Below are positions 30,051-41,582 of a DNA stretch of 64,000 nucleotides, in pieces. The position numbers and the translations under genes are program-made. The DNA is from Rubellimicrobium mesophilum DSM 19309. Its GTDB lineage: Bacteria > Pseudomonadota > Alphaproteobacteria > Rhodobacterales > Rhodobacteraceae. Within the stretch, counting starts at the first letter, position 1, and each line of letters starts with the position of its first letter. The DNA is taken from contig NZ_KK088521.1 in NCBI RefSeq assembly GCF_000600335.2, positions 1 through 64,000 on the forward strand, written 5' to 3'. Below the pieces are notes generated by a model. It was not told where the DNA came from and did no database searches. It was given only the letters and a program-made list of their open reading frames with translations.

Positions 30051-31040
30051 ATGCCCCCTTCCGCCGAAACGCTGACGCTGGTGGCCGACATCGGCGGGAC
30101 CAACACCCGGGTCGCGCTGGCGCACGGGACCGAAGTGATGGCGGACACCATTCGGCGGTATGCGAACGCGGAGCAGCCCAGCCTCGAGGCGGCTTTGAGG
30201 CGCTTCCTGTCCGAGTCGGGCGACGTCCAGGTCGTGGGCGCCTGCGTCGATGTGGCGGGTCCGGTGAAGGACGGTCGCGGAACCCTGACCAACCGTGACT
30301 GGACCATCGACACCACCACACTCGCCCAGGCTACCGGCGCCAAGGTGACAGCGATCCTGAACGACCTGCAGGCGCAGGGCCACGCCCTCGGTTTCCTCGA
30401 CCTGTCCAAGACCAGCACCATCCTCCCGTTCGCGGAAGCCGGGCGCGATGCCACCAAGCTCGTCGTGAACGTCGGCACCGGCTTCAACGTCGCTCAGGTC
30501 TTCGAGACCGGGACCGGTCGCCTCGTCCCACCCGCCGAGGCCGGGCACGTCACCCTGCCCGTCCGGTCCGAGGCGGACCTCCGCCTGGCCCGCTTCGTCG
30601 GGGCCGCGTACGGCTTCGGCTCCGTCGAGGAGGTGCTGTCGGGACGCGGCATCGTCCAGGTCCACGACTGGCTGGGCCAGGAAGAGAGCGACCCGACGCG
30701 AATGACCTCGGCCGAGATCATGGCGGCGATGTCCCAGGGCGGAGACAGCCGAGCGGTCCGGGCGGGGCGCATCTTCGTGCGGATGCTGGGCGCTGTCGCG
30801 GGCGACCTGGCGCTCACCACCCTGCCCTTCGGCGGCGTCTGGCTGGTCGGCGGGCTCGCGCGGGCCTTCGCACCCTATCTGCTCGACTTCGGCTTCGTCG
30901 AGGCGTTCCGCGACAAGGGCCGCTTCTCGGGCTTCATGGAGGCCTTCGGTGTCGGCGTCGTGGAGGACGACAACGCGGCGCTGGTCGGCTGCGCGTCGCA
31001 TATCGCGCGCCTTGTCCAGGCCGCGCAGCCGTCGGCCTGA
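30051..31040 (+). CDS. glk: glucokinase
   Basis: ATP-dependent glucokinase of 329 residues from the proteobacterial Glk family. It has LVADIGGTNTRVALA (phosphate-binding loop), GACVDVAGPV, LTNRDWTID, TAILNDLQAQGHAL (catalytic Asp in LNDL), VVNVGTGFNVA and the C-terminal VWLVGGLARAFAPYL. Start at 30051 is supported by a GAGG ribosome binding site and by the onset of conservation; upstream frame is not protein-like. The gene diverges from the alpha-glucosidase gene, whose product releases its substrate. Confidence 0.93.
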   Translation: MPPSAETLTLVADIGGTNTRVALAHGTEVMADTIRRYANAEQPSLEAALRRFLSESGDVQVVGACVDVAGPVKDGRGTLTNRDWTIDTTTLAQATGAKVTAILNDLQAQGHALGFLDLSKTSTILPFAEAGRDATKLVVNVGTGFNVAQVFETGTGRLVPPAEAGHVTLPVRSEADLRLARFVGAAYGFGSVEEVLSGRGIVQVHDWLGQEESDPTRMTSAEIMAAMSQGGDSRAVRAGRIFVRMLGAVAGDLALTTLPFGGVWLVGGLARAFAPYLLDFGFVEAFRDKGRFSGFMEAFGVGVVEDDNAALVGCASHIARLVQAAQPSA

Positions 31041-31049
31041 GAATCTCCC

Positions 31050-33174
31050 TCAAGCGGGCTGGGGCGTCGCGCTTCCCTCGCCGGCGAGTTGACGCTCCAC
31101 CACCGACGTGAGCTCGACGAGAGAGAAGGGCTTGGGCAGGAAGACCGAGCCCGGGATAAGGGCCTTCTGCTCGGTGAAGGCCTCCTCGGCGTAGCCCGAG
31201 ACGAAGACCACCTTGATGCCGGGACGATCCTCCAGCGCCTTCCGCACCCAGGTCGGTCCATCCATGTCGGGCAAGATCACGTCGGTCAGGATCAGGTCCA
31301 CCGCGAGGGCGCGGTCGGCGAGAAGGGCCAGGGCGGCTTCGGCGCTGTCGGCCTCGAGCACGGTGTAGCCGCGCAGCCGCAGCGCGCGGACCGCGAAGGC
31401 TCGGACTGGCGCCTCGTCCTCGACGAGGAGAACCACGCCCGCCGCCACTCGGGTGACCGGCGGCGCGGGCGTCGCGGGCACCGGGCGGGCGCGCGGCCGG
31501 TCATGGGCTGGGAGCCACAGCGTGAAGGTGCTGCCCCGGCCCACCTCGCTTTCCGCGAAGATGAAGCCGCCCGTCTGCTTGACGATGCCGTAGACGGTCG
31601 AGAGCCCCAGGCCCGTCCCCTCGCCCGGCTTCTTGGTCGTGTAGAAGGGCTCGAATATCTTGGGGAGGCGGTCGGGTGGGATGCCGGTCCCCTCGTCCGT
31701 CACGGTGACGAGGACGTAGCGCCCCGGAGGAATGGTCGCGCGGTCGAGCACCTGAGGCCCGTCGAGGCGGCGCTGGCTCGTCTCGATCCGGATCTCGCCC
31801 CCTTCGGGCATGGCGTCCCGGGCGTTGACCACCAGATTCATGACCACCTGTTCGAGCTGTCGCTTGTCCGCGCGAATGAAGAGACCGGCCGGGTCGTGTC
31901 GGAGCGCGAGGCGCACCTTCTCGCCCACGAGGCGGTTGAGGAGGTGCGTGAGGTCCGACAGCGCGACGCGGAGGTCGATCGTCTCGGGCATCATGCTCTG
32001 CTTGCGCGAGAAGGCGAGGAGCTGGCCCACGAGGCTCGCCGCACGGTTCACGTTCTGGCTGATCTGGATCAGGTCGGGATAGTCCGGATCGCCTTGGTCG
32101 TGGCGCAGAAGCAGCAGGTCGCAATGGCCCGAGATCGCGGTGAGCAGGTTGTTGAAGTCGTGGGCGACCCCTCCGGCGAGCTGGCCCAGGGCATGCATCT
32201 TCTGGCTCTGGACGAACTGGGCCTCCATGGCCTTGAGTTCGCTCACGTCGTCGAGCACCGCGACGAGATGGCGATCCCCCGTCCGGCCCCGCGGGGCTGA
32301 GCGCAACGCGCAGGATCGTGTCGTGATGCCCGCCGGTGCCGCGAAGGAACTGGGGCCCGGAGGCCGGCCGCCCCTCGGCGATGTCGGCGATCCACTCTCC
32401 GACCGGACGGCCGAGCCCCTCGAGAAGGTCCGACAGGCGGGTGCCATCGAGGAGCGGCATGGGCAGGAGCGCGCGGGCCTGTCGGTTCGCCGCCAGGATG
32501 ATGCCGGAGGGGGCGAGCTTCAGAAGCGGGAGGGGCAGATCCTCGATCGTGTCCCAGACGCGGACAGGCGGGTCGGCGGCGCCCTCCCTGCCATCGCCCA
32601 GGCCCTCACCTTGCCAGAGGAAGGTCTCGGCTGCCAGGCGATCGACGGTAAGACGCTGCCGCCCCCATCGGGTCGCGATCTCCGCCTCGGCGTGGCCGGA
32701 CGCGGAGGCCTCCGCCTGCAGGCGCCATGCCAGGCCCTCGGCATCGGCGACGAGGGGGGCGAGGGCGGTGGCGACGGTCGGCGGGGTCTCCTCCGGGTCG
32801 GGAGGGACTGGGCTCCGGATCAGGATCTTGCCCCCGGGGTCGGCAAGGCAGCAGTCGGCGGAGGTCCGACCCATCAGCTTCCCAGCGACCTGCAGGACCG
32901 TGCGGCGCCTGGCCCGGTGCAGGAGGTCGGAGGCGGCCAGGAGAAAGGAGACGGCCAGGAGGAGCGACCCCATGGGCACCAGGACGGCCTGCAGCCAAGA
33001 CACGCCCGCAGCGGCAGAGAGCATGAAGGTCGCGACCGAGGCGACCAGGATCGCCACCGGCAGCGGCCGAAGCAGCCGTGCCGAAGGCTCAGGCACGTTC
33101 GAGACCGGCGCACGACGGCCGAGGTCGGCGGACTTGCGGGCGCGAACGGCGCCAGGGGTACTGGTCAGGGACAC
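31050..33174 (-). CDS. cckA: CckA-type hybrid histidine kinase, one frameshift
   Basis: Membrane kinase/phosphatase that in alphaproteobacteria drives the CckA-ChpT-CtrA phosphorelay. After correction it has 707 residues. Two N-terminal helices (about 35-80) are followed by PAS-like sequence ([19 protein letters not shown]), then HisKA with [20 protein letters not shown], HATPase with [48 protein letters not shown], and a C-terminal receiver ([18 protein letters not shown], phosphoacceptor Asp in [13 protein letters not shown], final [10 protein letters not shown]). The frame breaks near 32287-32296 (CCCC and GGGG runs); one extra base explains it, and the 2125-base length fits. A CtrA-like box precedes the gene. 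A kinase this conserved is unlikely to be a pseudogene. Confidence 0.85.
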
Positions 33175-33222
33175 GGAGTCGGATCCTCGCGAGGCATGCC
33201 CACGCAGGAGACCTCAAGAAAG

Positions 33223-33237
33223 CTAACAAAACGTTAA
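33223..33237 (-). promoter_or_regulatory. CtrA-like box TTAA-N7-TTAG upstream of cckA
   Basis: On the minus strand the sequence TTAACGTTTTGTTAG fits the CtrA pattern TTAA-N7-TTAA with one mismatch. It lies 49-63 bases before the cckA start in an AT-rich patch, consistent with feedback of CtrA on its own kinase. Binding is inferred. Confidence 0.5.
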
Positions 33238-33259
33238 CGAATTGCAACATCACGCCGGA

Positions 33260-35908
<2,649 letters not shown>

Positions 35909-36025
35909 TCAGCGCCTCTTGTCATGGAACGGCGGCTGACGCAAATCGGCCCCGGGCTGCCGCTGGCGGTCCATGTCCGGCCCTTCGCGCGTTGTAGAAG
36001 AGGTCGGCCTCCGAAGGAGCTTCCC

Positions 36026-38095
36026 GTGACCCAGGTTCTGCCCCTGCCCTCCGCCGAGAGCGCGCCCGAAGAAGCGCTCGTCATCTTCACGCCTTCGGGC
36101 AAGCGGGGGAGGTTCCCCGTCGGCACGCCGGTCCTGACCGCCGCGCGCCAGCTCGGGGTGGACCTCGATTCGGTCTGCGGCGGGCGGGGCATCTGCTCGA
36201 AGTGCCAGGTGACACCGCAGTTCGGGGAGTTCCCGAAGCATGGCGTGACCGTGACCGAGGACGCCCTGAGCGGCTGGAACGCCGTCGAGCAGCGCTACGA
36301 CCGCATCCGGGGGCTGCGCGAGGGACGCAGGCTCGGATGCCAGGCGAAGGTCGAGGGCGACGTCGTGATCGACGTGCCGCCCGAGAGCCAGGTGCACCGG
36401 CAGGTGGTCCGCAAGGCCGCCGACGACCGCGAGATCGTCATGGACCCGGCGACCCACCTCCACTTCGTCGAGGTGGCCGAGCCCGACATGCACGAGCCCT
36501 CGGGCGACTTCGACCGCCTGGTCCGCGCGCTGCGGGAGCAATGGGAGGTCGAGGAGGCGACGGCGCCGCTGTCGGTGCTGGCGAAGCTCCAGCCCGCGCT
36601 GCGGAAGGGGAACTGGCAAGTGACGGTGGCGCTGTGGCGCGGCACGGAGGGGCCGGCGCGGGTGCTGGACGTCTGGCCGGGCTTCCACGAGGGGCGCATC
36701 TACGGGCTGGCGATCGACGTGGGGTCCACGACCATCGCGGCGCACCTGACGGACCTGCGGAACGGGACGGTGAAAGCCAGCGCGGGGGTCATGAACCCGC
36801 AGATCCGCTTCGGCGAGGACCTGATGAGCCGGGTCTCCTACGCGATGATGAACCCCGGTGGGGACAGGGAGATGACCCGCGCGGTGCGGAGCGCCATCGA
36901 CGGGCTGGCGAAGTCGCTGGCCGAGGAGGCCGGGATCGCGGCGCGCGACATCGTGGAGATGGTCTTCGTCTGCAACCCGGTGATGCACCACCTGTTGCTG
37001 GGCATCGACCCGGTGGAACTCGGGCAAGCGCCCTTCGCGCTGGCGACGGGGTCGTCGCTGGACCTCGAGGCCAAGGAGCTCGGGCTGACCGAGGTCAACG
37101 AGGCGGCACGGGTCTATGTGCTGCCGCTGATCGCGGGGCACGTCGGCGCGGACGCGGCGGCGGTGGCGCTGGCCGAGCGGCCGGACCAGTCGGAGGACCT
37201 GTCCCTTGTCGTGGACGTAGGGACAAACGCGGAGATCCTGCTGGGCAACCGGACGCGGGTGCTCGCGTGCTCGTCGCCCACGGGGCCGGCCTTCGAGGGG
37301 GCGCAGATCAGCTCGGGCCAGCGCGCGGCGCCGGGAGCCATCGAGCGGGTGCAGATCGACCCCAACACCAAGGAGCCACGCTTCCGGGTCATCGGGGTGA
37401 GCCTCTGGTCGGACCAGCCGGGCTTTGCCGAGGCGGTCGCGGGGACGGGCGTAACGGGCATCTGCGGGTCCGGGATCATCGAGGCGGTGGCCGAGATGCG
37501 GATGGCGGGGCTGCTGGACACGGGCGGCCTGATCGGCTCGGCGGAGCAGACGGGGACCGCGCGCTGCGAGCCGACCGGGCGGACCCACAGCTATCTGCTG
37601 CATGACGGGACCGCGAACGACGGGCCGCGCATCAGCGTGACGCAGGGGGACATCCGGGCGATCCAGCTCGCCAAGTCGGCGCTCTACGCGGGGGCGCGGC
37701 TGCTGATGGACGAGATGGGCGTAGACAAGGTGGACCGGGTGACGCTCGCGGGGGCCTTCGGCGCGCATATCAGCCCCAAGCACGCGATGGTGCTGGGGAT
37801 GATCCCGGACGTGCCGCTCGACCATGTGCGAAGCGCGGGGAACGCCGCCGGGACGGGCGCGCGGATCGCGCTCTGCTCGGTCGCGGCGCGTCGCGAGGTC
37901 GAGGCGCTCGTGAAGCATATCCACAAGGTCGAGACCGCCATCGAGCCGCGCTTCCAGGAGCATTTCGTCGCCGCGAACGCGATCCCGCACGCGAGCGACC
38001 CGTTCCCGAACCTGCGGGAGATCGCGACGCTGCCGGAGGTGTCCTTCAACGCCAACGGAGGCGGCGGCGAGGGACGGCGGCGGCGGCGGGGCTGA
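36026..38095 (+). CDS. RACo-like corrinoid protein activase (2Fe-2S ferredoxin plus ASKHA domain, DUF4445)
   Basis: Predicted reductive activator that rescues inactivated Co(II) corrinoid proteins using ATP and a 2Fe-2S cluster. The 689-residue protein starts with a ferredoxin domain (about residues 10-110) with CGGRGICSKC and a fourth Cys in RRLGCQAKVEG. A linker is followed by the ASKHA domain: GLAIDVGSTTIAAHL, GVMNPQIRFGEDLMSRVSYA, VFVCNPVMHHLLLG, LVVDVGTNAEILLG, CSSPTGPAFEGAQIS and VTLAGAFGAHISP. The GTG start at 36026 has AAGGAG six bases upstream; an in-frame ATG at 35903 lacks a good site and adds unconserved sequence. Its natural partners, a corrinoid protein and substrate methyltransferase, are not in the window; the methyl-H4folate side is encoded at 24686-26985. 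Confidence 0.85.
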   Translation: MTQVLPLPSAESAPEEALVIFTPSGKRGRFPVGTPVLTAARQLGVDLDSVCGGRGICSKCQVTPQFGEFPKHGVTVTEDALSGWNAVEQRYDRIRGLREGRRLGCQAKVEGDVVIDVPPESQVHRQVVRKAADDREIVMDPATHLHFVEVAEPDMHEPSGDFDRLVRALREQWEVEEATAPLSVLAKLQPALRKGNWQVTVALWRGTEGPARVLDVWPGFHEGRIYGLAIDVGSTTIAAHLTDLRNGTVKASAGVMNPQIRFGEDLMSRVSYAMMNPGGDREMTRAVRSAIDGLAKSLAEEAGIAARDIVEMVFVCNPVMHHLLLGIDPVELGQAPFALATGSSLDLEAKELGLTEVNEAARVYVLPLIAGHVGADAAAVALAERPDQSEDLSLVVDVGTNAEILLGNRTRVLACSSPTGPAFEGAQISSGQRAAPGAIERVQIDPNTKEPRFRVIGVSLWSDQPGFAEAVAGTGVTGICGSGIIEAVAEMRMAGLLDTGGLIGSAEQTGTARCEPTGRTHSYLLHDGTANDGPRISVTQGDIRAIQLAKSALYAGARLLMDEMGVDKVDRVTLAGAFGAHISPKHAMVLGMIPDVPLDHVRSAGNAAGTGARIALCSVAARREVEALVKHIHKVETAIEPRFQEHFVAANAIPHASDPFPNLREIATLPEVSFNANGGGGEGRRRRRG

Positions 38096-38157
38096 GGGCT
38101 GGCGCGGGGGCTTCCTCGCGCTACCCTCGCAGGGCATGGCAACAGGGGAGGTTAGCC

Positions 38158-38394
38158 ATGTCCGTCGCCAAGGTCATCGAGATCTCGAGCACCTCGCAGC
38201 AGAGCTTCGAGGACGCCATCAACAAGGGCATCCAGCGCGCCACGAGCAGCCTGCGCAACGTCACCGGCGCCTGGATCAAGGAGCAGCAGGTCTCCATCGA
38301 AGGCAACAGGATCACGAACTACCGCGTGAACCTGATGATCACCTTCATCCTGAACGACTCGGACGACATGAGCACGGCGGGCGGAGGCGCCTGA
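38158..38394 (+). CDS. dodecin family flavin-binding protein
   Basis: A 78-residue protein matching dodecins, dodecameric shells that store or buffer riboflavin and FMN. Family features are VAKVIEISSTSQQSFEDAI, GIQRATSSLRNVTGAWIKEQ and YRVNLMITFIL. The ATG at 38158 has AGGGGAGG upstream. It lies 62 bases after the RACo-like gene on the same strand and just before tRNA-Gly. A short Gly-rich tail follows the last strand. Flavin binding is inferred from family membership. Confidence 0.88.
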   Translation: MSVAKVIEISSTSQQSFEDAINKGIQRATSSLRNVTGAWIKEQQVSIEGNRITNYRVNLMITFILNDSDDMSTAGGGA

Positions 38395-38407
38395 CGGGTC
38401 CTTGACG

Positions 38408-38436
38408 GCGCCCGAGGGGATCGTTACCTCGGGCGC
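38408..38436 (+). terminator. strong hairpin between dodecin gene and tRNA-Gly
   Basis: GCGCCCGAGG and CCTCGGGCGC form a perfect 10-base stem with a 9-base loop, starting 14 bases after the dodecin stop. No T run follows, so it may be a Rho-aided terminator, an RNA-stabilising 3' end or a boundary element before the tRNA. Confidence 0.45.
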
Positions 38437-38442
38437 ATCACC

Positions 38443-38516
38443 GCGGGTATGGTGAAAAGGTATCACGAAAGCTTCCCAAGCTTCAGTTACGGGTTCGATT
38501 CCCGTTACCCGCTCCA
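38443..38516 (+). tRNA. tRNA-Gly (anticodon CCC)
   Basis: A 74-base cloverleaf with acceptor arm GCGGGTA/TACCCGC, discriminator T and encoded CCA. The anticodon arm reads AAAGC-TTCCCAA-GCTTC with CCC as anticodon, and the T arm is CGGGT-TCGATTC-CCGTT, which forms a small mismatch-free stem within usual tolerance. It decodes GGG, a frequent codon in GC-rich genomes. It borders the glycan island that starts just downstream. Confidence 0.93.
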
Positions 38517-38927
38517 TGATCCCTCCCAGACGTCGAAGCGCATCCAGAGGACCAGCCGCCGCGAGGCATCGGTGACCCTGCAGGATGGGTCCGTCCGGCT
38601 GGGCCTGCTGCACGTCGACCGTCGGATGACCTCGGGTCCGAGGGCGGTGGAAGGGGTCGCGACGGGACCGCCAAGGTCAGGCCATCCCCCTGCCCTGCCC
38701 TCGCCGAGTTGTCCTGACGGCGGCTCGCCTCTTCAGGGGAGCGGTCCGACAGCCAGCCACTTGCGGTGGTCCAGGGGACGGGGGCCAGCGAGAGCCCCTT
38801 GTCAATGCCGACCGACGGCAAGTACTGGCTGGCCCCGACCGGATGGGCCAGGGCGGCGCTGGATCCAACCCTGCCGCAGGGTCCGTGGCCAAAGCCCACC
38901 GGCGCGCAGGAGGGCCAAGCAGGCCAG
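38517..38927. other. gap downstream of tRNA-Gly
   Basis: About 410 bases without a convincing gene. The frames through it give proline/arginine-rich translations with no family resemblance. No direct repeat of the tRNA 3' end was found by eye in this stretch. It probably contains the promoter of the glycosyltransferase gene at 38928. Confidence 0.4.
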
Positions 38928-40746
38928 ATGACAGTGACGGACGAGGACATCGCGACGACGCGTGGCTCGCGCGCCTTCGACAGGGAATGGTACTGCCGGC
39001 AGTACCCGGACGTGGAGTTGAGCGGCATCGAGCCGGCTCGCCACTTCGCGCGGTACGGGACCCTGCTGGGTCGCTCTCCCTCGGCGCAGCTTCCTCGGAA
39101 GGACTACGAGCTGGAGTTTCCCGCCGCCGTCGGGACGAACCTCGTCCTCCACTTCGAGGCGATCGGGCGGCATCTGGGCTACGACATCGTGAGGGGATGC
39201 CTCCCTCAGGATGCCTTTGCCGGTCCTGGCCTTGTCTTTGCCGACGTGGCCCGCCGTCCCCTGGTGACGGTCGTGATGACCGCCTTCAACTCGGAGGCCA
39301 CGGTCGCGGCAGCCTTGGGTTCCCTGCTGACCCAGAGCCTGAAGGACATCGAGGTCCTGGTCGTGGACGACAAGAGCACGGACCGCACGGCGGATGTCGT
39401 GACCGGCATCGCCGAGCGAGACGGACGCGTGAGGTTGATCCGGCTCCATGCGAACCGCGGGGCCTACTGGGCCAGGAACCTGGCGCTGTTCGAGGCCCGC
39501 GCCCCGTTCATAGCCCTGTCCGACTCCGACGATGTCTCGCTGCCCGGCAGGCTGGAGGCGCAGCACGCGGCCCTGAGCGGCTCTCCGTACGCTGCTGGCC
39601 TGCCATGTCGATCGCCGGCGCGTGAGCCGGAAGGGGATCACGGCCCTCCGCCGTGGTCGGGAGCAGAGCCTGGCCTGCACGACGATGATGGCCCGGAAGG
39701 AGCTCTTCGACATCGTCGGGTTCTTCGATTCCGTCAGGATCGCGGCCGACGACGAATTCCTCGATCGCATGACGCTCATGCTGACAGGGGCGCAGTGGCG
39801 CCACCTGCCCCTGCCCCTGTGCCAGGCCACGGTGCGACCGGAGCCGCAGGCGGCAGGGGACAGGGTCGGGGTCGACGCGCCGACCGAGGCACGCCAGGAC
39901 TACGCGCGAGCCTACCGGGCCTGGCATCGCCAGCCCGTGGATCACCGCCTGGAGTTCCCCCTGAGGAACCGGAGCTTCCCGGCGCCCGCGATCGCCGTCC
40001 CCGGCTTCGGGGATGGCGAACGGATCACGGCCTCCATGGCGACCTTCCCGCCGCGCCTTGCCACCCTGGATCGCGTGGTGGCGCGGATCGTGCCGCAGGT
40101 GGACCTGTTCCGGATCCATCTGAACAACTTCGAGTCGGTGCCCGGCTTCCTGCGGCACGAGAAGATCCGCGTCACGCGCTCGCAGGAGCATGGCGACCTT
40201 CGGGACAACGGCAAGTTCCTGAACATGCATGAGGTTCCGGACGGGTTCCACCTCACGGTCGACGACGACATCGCCTATCCGCGCAACTACGCCCGCTACA
40301 TGGTCGCCAAGGTCCTGCAATACGACCGGCGGGCCGTCGTCGGCGTCCATGCCGCCATCCTGCAGCCCGGCTTCGGCAGATACCACGACGGAGTCTCGCG
40401 GCGAACCTGGAGCTTCCGACAGGAGCTCGGCGAGGACGTCCCGGTCCATGTCCTCGGAACCGGCACCGTCGCGTATCATACCTCCGCCATCGACTTCGGC
40501 CTCGAACGGGCCGGGACGACCGGGATGATCGACCTCTGGCTCGCGAAAGCGGCGCAGGAGCAGGGCGTGGCGATGATCGCCGTTGCGCGCGGCCGGAACT
40601 ACCTGCGCGAGATCGGCGACCATGGCCCGACGTCCATCTTCGAGCAATCCAAGCTCGACGACAGTCGCGAGACCGAGTTCGTCCGCACTCACGGGCCTTG
40701 GCGGGCTCTCGATCCGATCGGACGGCTGGTCCTGGGCGCCGACTGA
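38928..40746 (+). CDS. two-domain glycosyltransferase (GT2 plus second GT-A-like domain), frameshift between them
   Basis: About 605 residues if the frame is repaired. The N-terminal 75 residues (FDREWYCRQYPDVELSGIEP, HFARYGTLLGRSPS) are a repeat often preceding polysaccharide glycosyltransferases. A GT2 domain follows: VTVVMTAFNSEATVAAALGS, VLVVDDKSTDRT and SDSDD. The frame changes between about 39590 and 39605 (one extra or two missing bases, not in a homopolymer), then GFFDSVRIAADDEFLDRM continues GT2. A second domain from about residue 360 has ITASMATFPPRLATLDRVV and FHLTVDDDIAYPRNYARYM, with an acidic DDD like a metal site. It may add two sugars to an envelope glycan. Acceptor is unknown. 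It could be truly interrupted. Confidence 0.65.
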
Positions 40747-40923
40747 TCGGGCAGGCTCCGGCTTCATGATGCGCCCGCCACGAGCTTGAACGGCGGGCGA
40801 CCGAGTGTCAGGAGGGACCTCGTCGCCGTGTCGATCTGCGGCGTGGGCTCCGTGAACCGGGAGGTCGCTGGGTCGCCCACACGATCGGGACGACTGAGAC
40901 GTGCGATCGAGTGGGAGTTTGGC

Positions 40924-41256
40924 ATGGCCAGCAGCGAATCTGAAACGCGTGGCGCCGATAGGCAGGAACGGGGCGTGGACATCCACGAATCGCATGAGTC
41001 GAGCGCGGATCTCCGAACGAGCCTGGCAGCGCGGGAGAGCGAGGTCGCTGGCCTGAAGGAGCAACTCGACATTCGCTTCAGGGAGATCGCCGTGCTCACC
41101 CGGGAGCTCGAGAAGCAAGGTGCGGCGCTCGATCGGATGCGCCAGGAAGCCGAGCTGCAGCGTCTCCAGCTCGAGAAGGTGGTCACAAGCACCACCTGGC
41201 GGATGACCGGCCCGCTGCGACGCCTGATCGACCTTCTGCGGTCGCGGAGGGGATGA
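40924..41256 (+). CDS. small coiled-coil protein with glycosyltransferase-tail motif
   Basis: A 110-residue hydrophilic protein. Residues about 28-88 form a heptad-rich coiled coil (SLAARESEVAGLKEQLDI, REIAVLTRELEKQGAALD). The C-terminus TSTTWRMTGPLRRLIDLLR resembles the end of the 697-residue protein encoded next (SLSWKLTAPLRGLRTAIR). Such coiled coil plus S-x-x-W-x-x-T-x-P-L-R tails usually end large glycosyltransferases, so this may be a detached tail, a remnant, or an adaptor that tethers enzymes. The ATG at 40924 has GGGAG six bases upstream. No known domain; function not assigned. Confidence 0.6.
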   Translation: MASSESETRGADRQERGVDIHESHESSADLRTSLAARESEVAGLKEQLDIRFREIAVLTRELEKQGAALDRMRQEAELQRLQLEKVVTSTTWRMTGPLRRLIDLLRSRRG

Positions 41257-41582
41257 GCCAGCGGACGATCTGTCCGTCGGCAGGAACGGGGATCACCAAC
41301 GGGGGCCGGACGGCCGCGCGGCGTCTCCCGATCCCGCCAAGTCGTCTTGGGACGGGCATGGGTAGGACTCGCCGTCCTCGCCCCTCGCGCAAGATCGTCT
41401 CCGGCCGCGAGCCAGCATGTACGCCCCGCTGGTCGAGGGGCGCCGCCGGGCAGGAAAATCGGCCGGCGCCGGGCAGCGACCTTGCGACTTGCGCCCGATG
41501 ATGTCAGACGCTCCCCGGAAACCCGCGCGTTCGATCCCTCTGCGAACGTGACTGATGCGGCTCATGAGACGACGAAGCATGA
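41257..41582. other. gap inside the glycan island
   Basis: About 325 bases between the coiled-coil gene and the glycosyltransferase-methyltransferase gene. No reading frame with protein-like composition or a family match was seen on either strand. A promoter for the downstream gene is likely here but no clear -35/-10 pair stands out. Confidence 0.4.

Noticed and set aside
31050-33174. Two separate genes (sensor and kinase-receiver) instead of one cckA
   Set aside because: The two frames join at one extra base with no stop, ribosome binding site or start at the junction, and the domain order matches full-length CckA.
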